Source: Sweltsa coloradensis (Eukaryota > Arthropoda > Insecta > Plecoptera > Chloroperlidae). From it: DNA of 64,000 nt. Made by a program: the position numbers and the translations under genes. Positions 10,245 to 19,904 of this stretch are shown one piece after another; position 1 is the stretch's first letter, and every line of letters starts with the position of its first letter. A model generated the notes under the pieces. It saw only the letters and a program-made list of their open reading frames with translations, did no database searches and was not told the DNA's origin. The stretch covers positions 1 through 64,000 of the forward strand of contig JAMZAV010001444.1 of assembly GCA_024449915.1 (NCBI GenBank). Direction: 5' to 3'.

Positions 10245-10325
10245 GTCGAGTGGGCGTGGCAAGATGGCGGCTTCGTATCGCTTGAGGTGGCACCACTCTA
10301 GTCTTCCATCGTGTGTTGTGTTGTA
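10245..10325 (+). promoter_or_regulatory. GC-box and YY1-like site in a CpG-rich patch
   Basis: TGGGCGTGGC (10251-10260, KLF/Sp type) directly abuts AAGATGGCGGC (10261-10271, a strong YY1-type site whose ATG can act as a start). From that ATG (10264) a 20-codon frame beginning MAASYRLRW runs to a stop. Such sites often mark housekeeping first exons in animals. I see no clear splice donor after it, so this is only a promoter candidate. It may be part of a repeat, since the nearby phrase GGCGAGCACTGGCCGC (10495) recurs at 12953. Confidence 0.35.
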
Positions 10326-10399
10326 GAGTCGGGGCGGTTTTGAGGGAACTCATGTATAAACATGAACAGTTATTAAAACCACGACACACTAGTAGCCTG

Positions 10400-11780
10400 T
10401 TATGAAATCAGTTATTACTACTTATCTATCAAGGTTCGAATATCTCGTGGTTTCACCACTTACAGCAGCATTCATTTACTCTGCAAAGCTAAAGGCGAGC
10501 ACTGGCCGCCCCTTCTCGGCTGCGGCAGGTCTTTCCAGCACGAGCCTGTGAATGTCACATTTCCTGGAACAGTGTGGCAAAAGTAACCACACGGTTGAAG
10601 TGCTGCAGTAAATCAAATAAATACATTGTTATTTCAAGCTTTTTGAAACGATCATTCACAATTCTATCCTGGCATCGTGTATGACTACTGACAAGCACAT
10701 TTCATGACATTTCGTGACAAGGAGAGTAATAGCACTATGCGCCTCCTATACGTTTGCATTAAAGATTGCATTGGAACAACAATGTACGTCCTTGACGTAT
10801 ATATCCGTGTAGACAGAATACAGTGTTCACAGATTGACCACGTCCTAGGTCTAGGTCTGCTAATGCGGATGTCGCAACTAGGTCCAACCACAGTTGAGAA
10901 ACACCTGTTGCCCCTGTGTGTGTGTGTTGACCGGTGAGCTTTAGAGACATTTTATTTGCGGAGCGGACGCCAATACTTTATTGGGGATTACGCACGTCGT
11001 CGGTGGCCGGTGTCGTCTCAACGTGTCGGAGACACAGTTTACAACGCGGGGAAACTTAAAAACAAGACCAAGATGTCTGTTAACAATGGTGTCATGGCGA
11101 CTTTCTGGTGTTTCTTCATTCGGCCGCACGAATACGATCATGAATACCAGTCTAGTCATCCTGAATGCGCCAACAAGAGTAACCCCTAGCTTCTAATAGG
11201 TGTCTCTACGAGCCCTAGATAAAACTAAGTAAAATAAGACATCCTAGATTAGAGAAGCTCGGTATTGAAGTGATGTGAACGGTTTCAGTCAATGTATGTG
11301 CACAGAAGATAGGCATGGAGTGAACTCCACTGGGACCTGAACGTTTCCCCCTTACCCTCCACTCCAACAAGTAATATCAGGTAAGCTCGAAATACCGGTA
11401 TGCCATTAAAAAAAGAGAATTCAGATGAGGCCGGGGTTATAATCATTGATTTTCCAAGTGTGGTTTCCTTGTGAGGCCTAGGAAGGAAGGCGGCGTTTAG
11501 CTAGTGGTCGAGCGAGGCACTTCACCCGTGCCCTGAATTACATTAGAAACACCCATTTAAAAGTCCGATTAATTCCCCGGTAAATCCATCACGGACAAGG
11601 CCGGCATCGATTAGAGTTCCCTCCCCCCACTTTCGCTCGGAGGTCAAAGCTTTCGTTACCCGCACATTACAATAAGTGAAACAATGAACAGGAAGCGTTT
11701 GACCCCTGACCCCGGCGCGGTAGACGCTCGCGCCGCGGAGCCGCTAGACGGTGTCAACTCGAGCACCTTGGGGGCGGTCG
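10400..11780. other. Mixed sequence, possible noncoding exon end
   Basis: No frame here looks coding on either strand; the overlapping 60-77 codon frames at 10685-11196 lack recognisable motifs. One good splice donor, ATCAG|GTAAGC, occurs at 11379-11389 after a pyrimidine-rich segment. It could end an untranslated exon but has no partner. Confidence 0.25.
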
Positions 11781-11784
11781 GACG

Positions 11785-11944
11785 GTCCAAGAACGTGTCT
11801 TCCTAGGGCAGGATTAGTCCAAGAACATGCCCTGCTAGGGCAGGATTAGTCCAAGAACATGCCCTGCTAGGGCAGGATTAGTCCAAGAACATGTCCTACT
11901 AGGGCAGGATTAGTCCAAGAACATGTCTTCCTAGGGCAGGATTC
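11785..11944 (+). repeat. Minisatellite, five units of 32 bp
   Basis: Units start at 11785, 11817, 11849, 11881 and 11913, each reading GTCCAAGAACATG then a variant of CCTGCTAGGGCAGGATTA. The array is directly followed by a perfect 12-bp stem (ACCCGGCGTCAG at 11945-11956 with its inverse at 11998-12009), a 65-bp hairpin. Confidence 0.85.
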
Positions 11945-12212
11945 ACCCGGCGTCAGGGGTATCGTTGTGTATACAATACCCAGCCCTTGATTGACTTCTG
12001 ACGCCGGGTATACATGTTTGTAACTATACAGTCGTAAGTTTCCACACCGCCCGGTCTATCGCTAACCATCAAGAGCTAACAGTGGACATAGATACACGAG
12101 GACATGGTGTATATGAATGCCACATCAGCCTCTGCTGGCGGTTTGTCCCTCAAAACGTCACTTGGAGCTCGGTAAACCACGTTTCTATACCGCAAGTGTC
12201 TTCTTCATGCAG

Positions 12213-12421
12213 AACTGGACAAGATGGCTGAATGTGGACTGAATATGAGGCCTAGGTCACCTCCATCAGATCTTCATCTTGTACCCTGCCTGGAGTTTGA
12301 CTCTGGTATGAGGCTGTTGCAACCGCATCATGGGGCACGTTGCATGTCAGGACCCGTTCAGGCTTCTAATGCACATCTTGCTTCTCCTTATCGCGACGAC
12401 GAAGACGACGGGGAAGTCTGA
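12213..12421 (+). CDS. Candidate small or partial coding exon, 65 codons
   Basis: A good 3' splice site (TCTTCTTCATGCAG, ending at 12212) precedes AACTGGACAAG and an ATG at 12224 with a strong start context (AAGATGG). The frame runs 65 codons, starts MAECGLNMRPRSPPSD, contains a Cys- and His-bearing middle, and ends in the acidic run RDDEDDGEV. An AATAAA lies 4 bases after the stop (12425-12430). I do not recognise a family. It could be a small terminal exon, an exon fragment or chance; no matching upstream exon is identified. Confidence 0.3.
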
Positions 12422-12689
12422 AACAATAAAGAAGAAAACACATTAGATTCATTAGGACTGGTTACACGAGTCCGCATGGCTATGGCTTACAATCTGATCA
12501 CAAGAAAAGTTACCGGGGACATTCAAGTCGATTTACCCATCCGTACACGACTGTGTATTTTTTTTCTACGAAAAACTGCCAAAATCTTATCAATTCTAAA
12601 TAAAACAATAAACAAAGTCTGATAGTTATAACATTGAAGTAATCTTGGTTGTGTATATTGTTCATACCCGAATGAATCCCCGGCGCATT

Positions 12690-13030
12690 AATCAAGCCTC
12701 GGCTCTAGGAAGATGTCTCTTCTGCTGAGAAACTCTGGCTCGGGTTGATGAACGACGCGTTTTTTCTCCCTCCCACCCACTCGACACCACAGACCGGCAC
12801 AGACAGACGCCAGACCGGGGACCAATCTGCGTTATGCATGCTCCACGTCGTCGTCGTTGTTGTCGTCGTCGTAGCATGGGCGAACAAGCTGGCAAGATGC
12901 ACTCCCTCAGCGTCATGTGTAAGAGTCGTGCATGGCAACTCTCGGGGCTAGAGGCGAGCACTGGCCGCTCACCCCCTAACCGTCTGTGGCTGGGTCTATA
13001 CAGCATTGGCCTCCTTCCAGTTTGTTCTAT
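12690..13030. other. GC-richer patch with a GTC/CGT repeat
   Basis: A CGTCGTCGT-type trinucleotide run lies at 12847-12874. The phrase GGCGAGCACTGGCCGC near 12953 is shared with 10495, suggesting a dispersed repeat. Overlapping frames on both strands are best explained by the trinucleotide run. The stretch 13080-13260 is very AT-rich with nothing recognised. Confidence 0.35.
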
Positions 13031-13649
13031 GTAAAGTGCGCAAGCAAATTATGCTATGTGTGACTGCGGCTTAGGGTCGAATCAATGCATTCACATAAAT
13101 GTCAATTTAAATTGAATTACATTATTCAGAAAATTCAAATAATTATGATTTGCGACTGTTTAAATCAATTAATAAATTAAAATTAAAATGATGTTTAAAA
13201 ATAATTAACAGCTAAAATATAACAATCAAAGTTGTTATTGACAATTCCTTGTTCAGATAACTTTTAAAGTGGTCTTGATAAAGGTATGTAGGGGTGTTGG
13301 TGGACTGCGCTGTTATAGCCTAGACAAGGTTGAAATATTAATATTAGCGGTTCGTCGAGTAAACTTCTTCACCCCTGCTCTTCAGCCCCCCAACAGTTAT
13401 AAACACGAGAACGCAAAGTTAGCCAGGCGTGTGACAGATATCACGAGGAAAATAGCAAATGGCGTCTCGCAATGCCTCGGCTTACTTGATGTCAGTTATG
13501 AAACACTTGGAAGTAGGATCCGGCCTGCCGTACCGTGAGATATATTATACACCCGATATCGACCGAGGGATGTAGACTCACAACTCGCAAGATTTAAATT
13601 GAATAAATTCCATAACCATCTCTGACACGCGAGGTATTTCGCGCGACGC

Positions 13650-13885
13650 TCTATAGCAGGCTGTGGTGCATGGAGGACACTTTAGCAGGCTGTGGTGCAT
13701 GGAGGACACTTAGTAGGCTGTGGTGCATGGAGGACACTTATATAGCAGGCTGTGGTGCATGGAGGACACTTAGTAGGCTGTGGTGCATGGAGGACACTTA
13801 TATAGCAGGCTGTGGTGCATGGAGGACACACTTAGCAGGCTGTGGGGGCATGGAAGGTGGACACTAGCAGGCTGTGAGTGGACAC
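13650..13885 (+). repeat. Minisatellite with GCAGGCTGTGGTGCATGG units
   Basis: Seven or eight units of about 28-35 bp share AGGCTGTGGTGCATGGAGGACAC, with an optional TTATATAG insert. The last units decay into a G-rich run at 13926. The Cys/Trp-rich open frame across it is a product of the repeat. Confidence 0.85.
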
Positions 13886-14017
13886 GTGGTTGCACGTGAG
13901 TGTCCGTAACTGTTTCTTGTTTTCTGGGGGGGGGGGGGGGGGGGCTGGGGCACATTGGCGGCGGGAGAAATTTGATGATTTTTAACATTGCAAATACTGG
14001 GTTTCGACGTCGATTAT

Positions 14018-14400
14018 TTATAAAATTGTGAAGATTGTCAGCTTTATTCTCAGTTTACAAAATGTTGATACAAAATTGTGCCCCTTAACTAAATTTAAGG
14101 GGAGGTCGCCACCATCGCCATCAGTTTGTGGACGACAATTTGTTGACATCACGACCCATGGAGAACAAAATAATGGCATAGCAACCAGCAAGCACGGAAC
14201 CATCCTAACGTATCTCTTATGGATGGTATCTTGTATAACATGTGTATGGAACGTAAAAAAAAACAATTTTAAGCGGAACCTTCATTATTGTTTAGAAAAT
14301 GGCAAAACTCAATCAAATCGTTTGAATTCGTACAGATGTGTAATATTTCACGTACGTTTCAGCAACACCATACAAGAAACAATAAGTGTACTGATTTGAG
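14018..14400. other. Overlapping open frames on both strands, unassigned
   Basis: A plus frame of 123 codons (14028-14399) overlaps a minus frame of 82 codons (14018-14266). Neither shows a domain I know. The plus frame becomes AT-rich and Lys/Asn-rich after its first third. I would not call a gene without transcript evidence. Confidence 0.15.
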
Positions 14401-14805
14401 TAAGTCTCGTAGGCTAAGTCGTAGCCGATAAACATGTTTTATCTTTACTTACTTCAATATACTAATAATATGAAATATAATATAAAATAACTAGTAATGT
14501 GGGACTAAACTAAAACAAAACAATTGATTGAAGTTATGAGACTCGTGTTGACGGAAGCCCACAAGGGACAAGTACCAGACAACACTGACAAGTGACAGCC
14601 TGCAGCAATCCGCGTGTGTTGATTTGTGCATTGAGTTTAATTGACGAACACTACAGACAGGCAATCATATTTTAACTGGACCAATACATCGCAACAATCA
14701 GCAGTTCCTCTCTGTTTAGCTGTGTTGTGATCAGATCAACGAGTAACAGTTTTAATAACTCAATCTGAAGACTACGACCGACTATAGCGGAGTAGATACG
14801 GACGA

Positions 14806-14856
14806 ATGAAGCTGACTGTGATTTTAGTTTTGATAGCAATCACATCAGAAGCATAG
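14806..14856 (+). CDS. Short signal-peptide-like frame
   Basis: ATG at 14806 opens 16 codons (MKLTVILVLIAITSEA), a compact hydrophobic signal-peptide pattern, then TAG. A GT follows directly (TAG|GTAGAG). If the exon ended there the stop would be kept, so it cannot be joined cleanly to the next candidate exon at 15273. The upstream 300 bp is non-repetitive and could be an untranslated leader. Chance is the simplest alternative. Confidence 0.2.
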   Translation: MKLTVILVLIAITSEA

Positions 14857-15272
14857 GTAGAGTAGAGCTACGTCACTTGAGCGTTTTGCGTTGTAATGCT
14901 AAATCGGTGAACATTACTTTTAAATACGCGACAAAATGTTAATTTTAATAATTGTTAGGTTTTCCCATGCCTATTGAGAATTAGTTCAGTGTTGCATTGT
15001 CCGTTATTGTTATATTGTATTGATTTTATAAGTTCATGTATGACATTTTTCTCATTAGAAGTGCAGGAAACCTGAACATTCAGTTTCAGGGTTGTCACTT
15101 GTGATGGGAAGAAAACATGCTACAAAAACAAAACGCAACAGAAAATATAAATAGTAAATATCGTTTGTTAAAATGCTACTTTAACGTTCATCTCGTAATG
15201 TTTTCCTAAGTTGGTACAGACAGCTGTGTCGGACGGTTGGGACGGCGGGCATGTTTTTGTGTTTGTCTGTAG

Positions 15273-15412
15273 AGGCAAGATGCAAGAAGATGTGTGAAGA
15301 GAATAGTCCCATCTGGAGCTACAGCCTGCCTAAGAACAACCACACCACTCCACTAACTTGGCAGAAAACAGTTGTTGCACAAAATATAGTAATATGTTAC
15401 ACAAATAAGCAG
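15273..15412 (+). CDS. Candidate internal exon, 140 nt
   Basis: A pyrimidine-rich acceptor (TGTTTGTCTGTAG) ends at 15272, and a good donor (AAGCAG|GTAGGC) begins at 15413. Between them one frame is open and reads ARCKKMCEENSPIWSY and onward, with a Cys-x3-Cys pair and then an AT-rich tail. The phase is two leading bases plus 46 codons. I do not recognise the family, and an upstream partner in phase was not found. Confidence 0.25.
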
Positions 15413-15695
15413 GTAGGCTACTGTGCAGCCCTCAGACCGATTTCTAGGTCCATGATGAGTGAATTAAATTAAGGAGAATAAAAAATTAAAATGTTGCAAG
15501 CAATGTTTTGGGTGGGATATACCATTAAAATAACTTGACGTAATTAGAACAGTTACTTGCGCTTCAACACATCTCTATAATACATTCTACAACATAATCG
15601 TTTTGAGTTTTTTTGTTTGTCAGTGCAGATTAGAATAACTTGTACTGGGGAGGACCAAAATAACTTGATATGAAAGATATTTTACAAAGTAACAA

Positions 15696-16068
15696 GTAGG
15701 AACGTTTTGAAAGTTGGGGGGGGGGGGGGCGGCAATTTTATCAGTAAATTTTGTGGGTGGCTGCTGCACCATACTACAGTTATTTCGTCATGTTTTAACT
15801 GCACTCGGACTCTGTAAACGATGTTTAACAGTAACTATCTGCGATCTAAAAACTAAAAAAAATGAACGTCGAGCCCATTTTAGTAAATTTCAACCTAATT
15901 TTTTTATGTAATGACGAAGCATACAGGCAAACATATTCGTTTTACCAAGGTGACTGTCGAATTGTATAAGTGTATGTGCATATTTACTACGGAAATTCTG
16001 TGATTATTATTTAACTCATGTTAGTTTTGATTCCCCTGCCCCCGCCCCCCCTGGTTCCTACGCCACTG
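15696..16068. mobile_element. hAT-like MITE, family G, copy 1
   Basis: Starts GTAGGAACGTTTTGAAAG (left terminal repeat, outer bases lost) and ends GGTTCCTACGCCACTG. A poly-G run follows the left end. It aligns with 17253-17693 through the middle, for example GGTGACTGTCGAATTGT. There is no transposase. Confidence 0.65.
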
Positions 16069-16069
16069 G

Positions 16070-16425
16070 TACCGAACGAGCATGGCTCTGCTAATCGTAC
16101 AAGGCGATTCGAGAGAAAAAGTCCACCTCGCAAACATCAGCGTGTAAGAGGGGATTATATAACTCCCCGAAACTAGAGGCGAGCTCTGGCAATCGTCGTC
16201 GGAGACACCTTCCCTTTCCCTTGACGACCTCCCCGACGACGATGACTACTATGACACAACGAACGATGACAAAGACGATGACGACCGCGACGTGAGAACC
16301 CCTTTCCTCCCCTTACCCGTGGCTGGTTCTGACCAGCATGGGCCCCTCCACCCCATATCCCCTAGGCTAGAGTGGTGCATTATGACCTAACGGTTGACGC
16401 GCCCTTATCAAAATAAACAATAAAC
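16070..16425 (+). repeat. Repeat family A, copy 2
   Basis: A full-length copy: GAGCATGGCTCTGCTAATCG, GGCGATTCGAGAG, GGCGAGCTCTGGC, the CGTCGTCGG hairpin, the GACGATGAC stretch, GTGGCTGGTTCTGACCAGC and the GACCTAACGG tail are all present. It abuts the right end of the family G element. Confidence 0.8.
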
Positions 16426-16429
16426 CGAA

Positions 16430-17244
16430 CGAGTTGCGATGAGGAAGGCTGCGGGTTTGAATACAGCCTCGTTATATTTTGATCTAAGATCTGACTTCAA
16501 AGTTCGAAGTTACCTGTAAACTGACGTAGCAGAGAACAATCATTGTCCCACCGAATATCAGTATTTACTATGGAACGACAACAAAACTGCGCAATCCTGT
16601 GTTAATTTGAAAGCTTTTAAAAGTTGTTTCAGCTGTATTGTTCGGTGGCAAGTTCGTCGAGCTTTGCGAGGCCATGCGTCAGGCAAAGCCCTGTTGCTCA
16701 AAGGGAAATTATCCCAACAGGGAATTACCTCTACGTTGTGCCACGTAGACAGGAATTCTTATCGCTTGGAGTACACCAGAGTAGGGTAGGGTAGAAAGTT
16801 ACCGGAGCCAAACGCATTATGAATAATTTATGTTTTGTTTTGCGTAACCAGCTATTTTTACGATTATTTATAATCTAAATATTATTTAAGGTCGACGCAG
16901 AAGTCTGCAGCAAGGACTAACTAATAGCACGACAGAACTGATGGTAGTTCACACGACCGTGTATTCGAGCCCCGCCGCTCGCAATACCGACTGTCGTGAG
17001 GGGTTTGAGACCGGGAATACTTGCGATTGTTGGATGGGCTCGGGAACGCAAGGATTAGTCTGGATCGCTTTCAAGCTCGTCTACCGGTTATACTATTGGG
17101 TTCAGGTTTGCACTAGTGAGTAAAGTTTAAACCGTGTTCGGCACGATCAAACCTTAGTTTTTACAGTAACTGACTGCAGTAAGTGAAGAGTGGTCATACA
17201 CGCGCCTCCATTTTGCCGAGAAAGAAAGTGCCAGCACAGGGGTC
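16430..17244. other. No gene recognised
   Basis: A 60-codon plus frame at 16607-16789 and another at 16941-17123 carry no known motif. A B-box-like GTATTCGAGCCCC near 16970 may be a tRNA-type relic. Confidence 0.3.
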
Positions 17245-17640
17245 AAGATCTGCAGGCGCGTAGGAACGTTTTGAAAGTTGGGGGGCAAATCCATTAGCAA
17301 ATTTTGTGGGTTGGGAGCTGGGGTCTGGGGTGAAGCCCCAGCCACCGGAGGCCCTTTCGTCGAAGTCGAAAAAAATTCCCCATACTACAGTTATTTTGTC
17401 ATGTTTTTAACACACTCGGGCTCTGGTTTACAGCAACTATCTACGATCTAAAAACTAAAAAAATGAACATGAAGTGGCCCATTTTCGTAAATTTCAACCT
17501 AATTTTTTATTTAATGACAAAGCATACAGGCAAACTTATTCGTTTAACCAAGGTGACTGTCGAATTGTTTTGTGTATGTGCATATTTACTACGAAAATTC
17601 TTGGATTGATATTTAACTCACGTTAGTTTGCCCCCCTGCG

Positions 17641-17673
<33 letters not shown>

Positions 17674-17701
17674 ACCCGGTTCCTACGCCACTGAAGATCT
17701 G
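17245..17701. mobile_element. hAT-like element with 8-bp target duplication
   Basis: The direct repeat AAGATCTG flanks the element at 17245-17252 and 17694-17701. The ends are CAGGCGCGTAGGAAC and its near-inverse GTTCCTACGCCACTG. The 441-bp interior has a long poly-C run near the right end and no transposase. Eight-base duplications and CAG-starting ends fit the hAT superfamily, though the P superfamily also makes 8-bp duplications. Confidence 0.75.
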
Positions 17702-18084
17702 ACTGATTACTGAGCAACCCCATCTCTGTCACACAGCCTTCTAGAATGCCGATGTTATTGGTCGCGTGTATTATTGAGTAGCTTCATACAGTCGAGATTT
17801 GCATAGACCATATGAAATTACCATCGATTCCCAAGAGTTCACGTCCAGTCTCGGATTAACATAATCGTAATTGAAATGCGGCTCGACGAGGTCCCGACTA
17901 CCTTACATCCTGTACCGACAGGTATGGTCGGAGCCGCCGAGGAGGGCAGAATACAGGGCAGGGACCAGGGTGGCAGGAGACGGAAATAGGTGCGCGGTAT
18001 TTGGAAAAGTAGAAAACGTAAAAAATCTATAGGCCTATGTGTTTGAAAAAAATGTGTAAAACTCTGGTATTAATTTAAAACCAA

Positions 18085-18290
18085 GACTCTTAAACTGGGA
18101 GAATATCAATAAAAACACAAACACACGAACAGTTTAACCACGGTCAGAAATAAAAACACTTGCCAAAAGTACATAAATTTTCAAAAGCTCCTCCAAGGAA
18201 GGAAGCGTAGATTACGAAAATTTACGCACTTTCGGTAAGTGTTTTTATTTTTGACCGTGGTTTTTGTTAGTGTTTGTGTTTTTATTGACT
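18085..18290. mobile_element. Inverted-repeat element, family H, copy 1
   Basis: AAAACACAAACACACGAAC and CCACGGTCAGAAATAAAAAC at the left are mirrored by GTTTTTATTTTTGACCGTGG and GTGTTTGTGTTTTTATTG at the right. The central loop contains a GGAAGGAAGCG phrase. It is the same family as the nested element at 30865-31115. It contains a GTAAGT that looks like a splice donor but belongs to the repeat. Confidence 0.7.
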
Positions 18291-18460
18291 GCCCACTAAT
18301 CTGGCGTGAGTCGTTTGGGTGGCTGTTTTACTATCTCACAAAGTAGTTTTTATTATAAACTAAATCTATCCTCTGAGTTCGTTGTTGCCAGTAGAACAAA
18401 CTCATCGACAAGAACCGAGTTATCAAAGTTGAAGATCAAAGAGAGCGTTTCACGCAGTAG

Positions 18461-18880
18461 GTGCCTTCGCTGACGATGTCGTTTGATCGCATTGTCTGCG
18501 GAGACGGATGTAGTTCCGGGTTCGATCCCCGGCCGAGGACAGTTTACAAAACTTTACCGCACTCCCGCACTAGACGATGTGCTACAAGTGTACATCAAGC
18601 TGGTGAATGGCAACACGGACTGGATGTGAACGAGTCAGCCTGTCTGTCAGACCACGTGACAATCAGGCCTCGTGTCGTGTTGTGTTGTGAGCCGTGCGAG
18701 CCCAGCAACAATCTAATAACCCTCTGATTCCCTCAGAGCTGATTTCCTTGCCTCGCTCGGGAACAAACACATATCTCCTGGAAGAACATAAGAGGCCTTG
18801 CCCGGGCATCGAACGCGGGTCCCCGGCCCAGGCAAGGTGGTCGGAGGAAAGAGAGGATAGGGGAGGAGGCAAAGCTGCGC
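18461..18880. other. GC-richer stretch with two tRNA-type B boxes
   Basis: GGGTTCGATCCCCGGCC at about 18520-18536 on the plus strand, and a degenerate GGGCATCGAACGCGGGT near 18806 that reads B-box-like on the minus strand. No full cloverleaf closes. These are probably SINE or tRNA relics. The 88-codon frame at 18461 runs through the B box and is not credible as a gene. Confidence 0.3.
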
Positions 18881-19015
18881 CATAGAAATGGTTTTGTAAA
18901 AGGTTAACGGTTTGAATACGATCGAGTCCTCACAAAAGAGTCTGAACTTTACCGGGTACAGTCGGTGTCGGGAGTCGGCGCTCTGTACTTGCTGTGCTAG
19001 CTAGGGGTGGGTGTC

Positions 19016-19444
19016 GGTATAGGACATGATATTAAACACCTATAGTAGGTTAGATACGCAGCGTAGTAAATTGAAGAGTCAATCTGCAATGTTCAAGATG
19101 GCGATTTGGCGTTTTAATTTATGCTTTTTTAACGCAATTAAGTATTTTACTGGATTGTTCGATATGGTTTTAGCTTGTGCAGCATGGGAATGCACAAACA
19201 GAAACAATAAGAAGTTATTGCATAAGGGAATTTAGTAATCATTTGGTGTCAATGGCTAGTATGCTCAAAAGATTTGGTATGCTCACCTGTCAACCTAGCG
19301 GCAATCTTGAAAACTATTTGGGCTACAAATCGCTCCCATTTACTTAACATGCAAACAAGTCTTTCAAGATGGCTTCAAATTGTCATGGTTGTACATTGTA
19401 GCCTACTATAGGAATAGGTGTTTATTTAATATCTATGGTATAGG
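19016..19444 (+). mobile_element. 413-bp element with 8-bp flanking repeat
   Basis: GGTATAGG flanks the element (19016-19023 and 19437-19444). Inside, GATATTAAACACCTATAGTA at the left is mirrored by TACTATAGGAATAGGTGTTT and TTTAATATC at the right, with two small insertions. It contains a THAP-like coding remnant. P-superfamily transposons make 8-bp duplications and their transposases often begin with a THAP domain, so a P-like deletion derivative is a reasonable inference. Confidence 0.5.
19164..19235 (+). pseudogene. THAP zinc-finger N-terminus remnant
   Basis: ATG at 19164 opens MVLACAAWECTNRNNKK and ends at a stop after 23 codons. The pattern Met-x3-Cys-x4-Cys-x-Asn-Arg at the very start of a frame is the usual opening of the C2CH THAP DNA-binding domain. 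The later Cys and His ligands and the AVPTIF-type end are absent, so the domain is truncated. The frame is open from 19026. It lies inside the inverted-repeat element 19024-19436. Confidence 0.45.
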
Positions 19445-19538
19445 GACACTGCACAGCTGGCTTGCCCGCACGGATCAGCTGTAGGTGCTTGTGCCGAGGT
19501 GAGGAAGCGACACACCACGTCCCACGTCCGCCCCACAG

Positions 19539-19590
19539 GGCGACCTGATCATCCAGCAGTGGCTGAAGAAGCAGGAGAGCACGGGTTCGA
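19539..19590 (+). CDS. Candidate coding exon fragment
   Basis: Follows an acceptor-like CACGTCCGCCCCACAG ending at 19538. The frame reads GDLIIQQWLKKQESTG, and nearly every one of its first 17 codons ends in G or C, unlike the AT-rich surroundings. After about 19590 the composition becomes AT-rich and the frame stops at 19632. No donor is convincing. It may be a broken exon. An alternative is a SINE head, because GTGGCTGAAG and GGGTTCGATTC resemble A and B boxes. Confidence 0.3.
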
Positions 19591-19904
19591 TTCAATTTAA
19601 ACAGACGGAAGGCGATTTCTTCTTTCTTTGTTGATGTAAGATTTGAACAGCCGAGAAACTTTCTAGTGGACGAATTTGTTGATAACTACGATGTAAAAAT
19701 ATCCTACCCCGACCGAGCAATGAACTTGAAGCCTTGCAGAGATCCGGCAACTGTGTAGAAAACATCTTTACACATGAAGATTGCGTTTGTATACTCAACC
19801 GACTGTACCCCCCCCCCCCCCCACCTTACACGCACACGAAGCTCTTTATCAGGTATATTTGGGATTTTTTCCCATAGAAAAAACAATACCCCCGCAAACA
19901 CAGG

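Noticed and set aside
14806..15412. Two-exon secreted protein (signal peptide exon plus Cys-bearing exon)
   Set aside because: The signal-peptide frame ends in TAG before the only donor, and phases do not match, so I list the parts separately and do not join them.
18225..18245. Consensus splice donor GGTAAGTG
   Set aside because: It belongs to the family H repeat; the same bases occur in the copy at about 31060.
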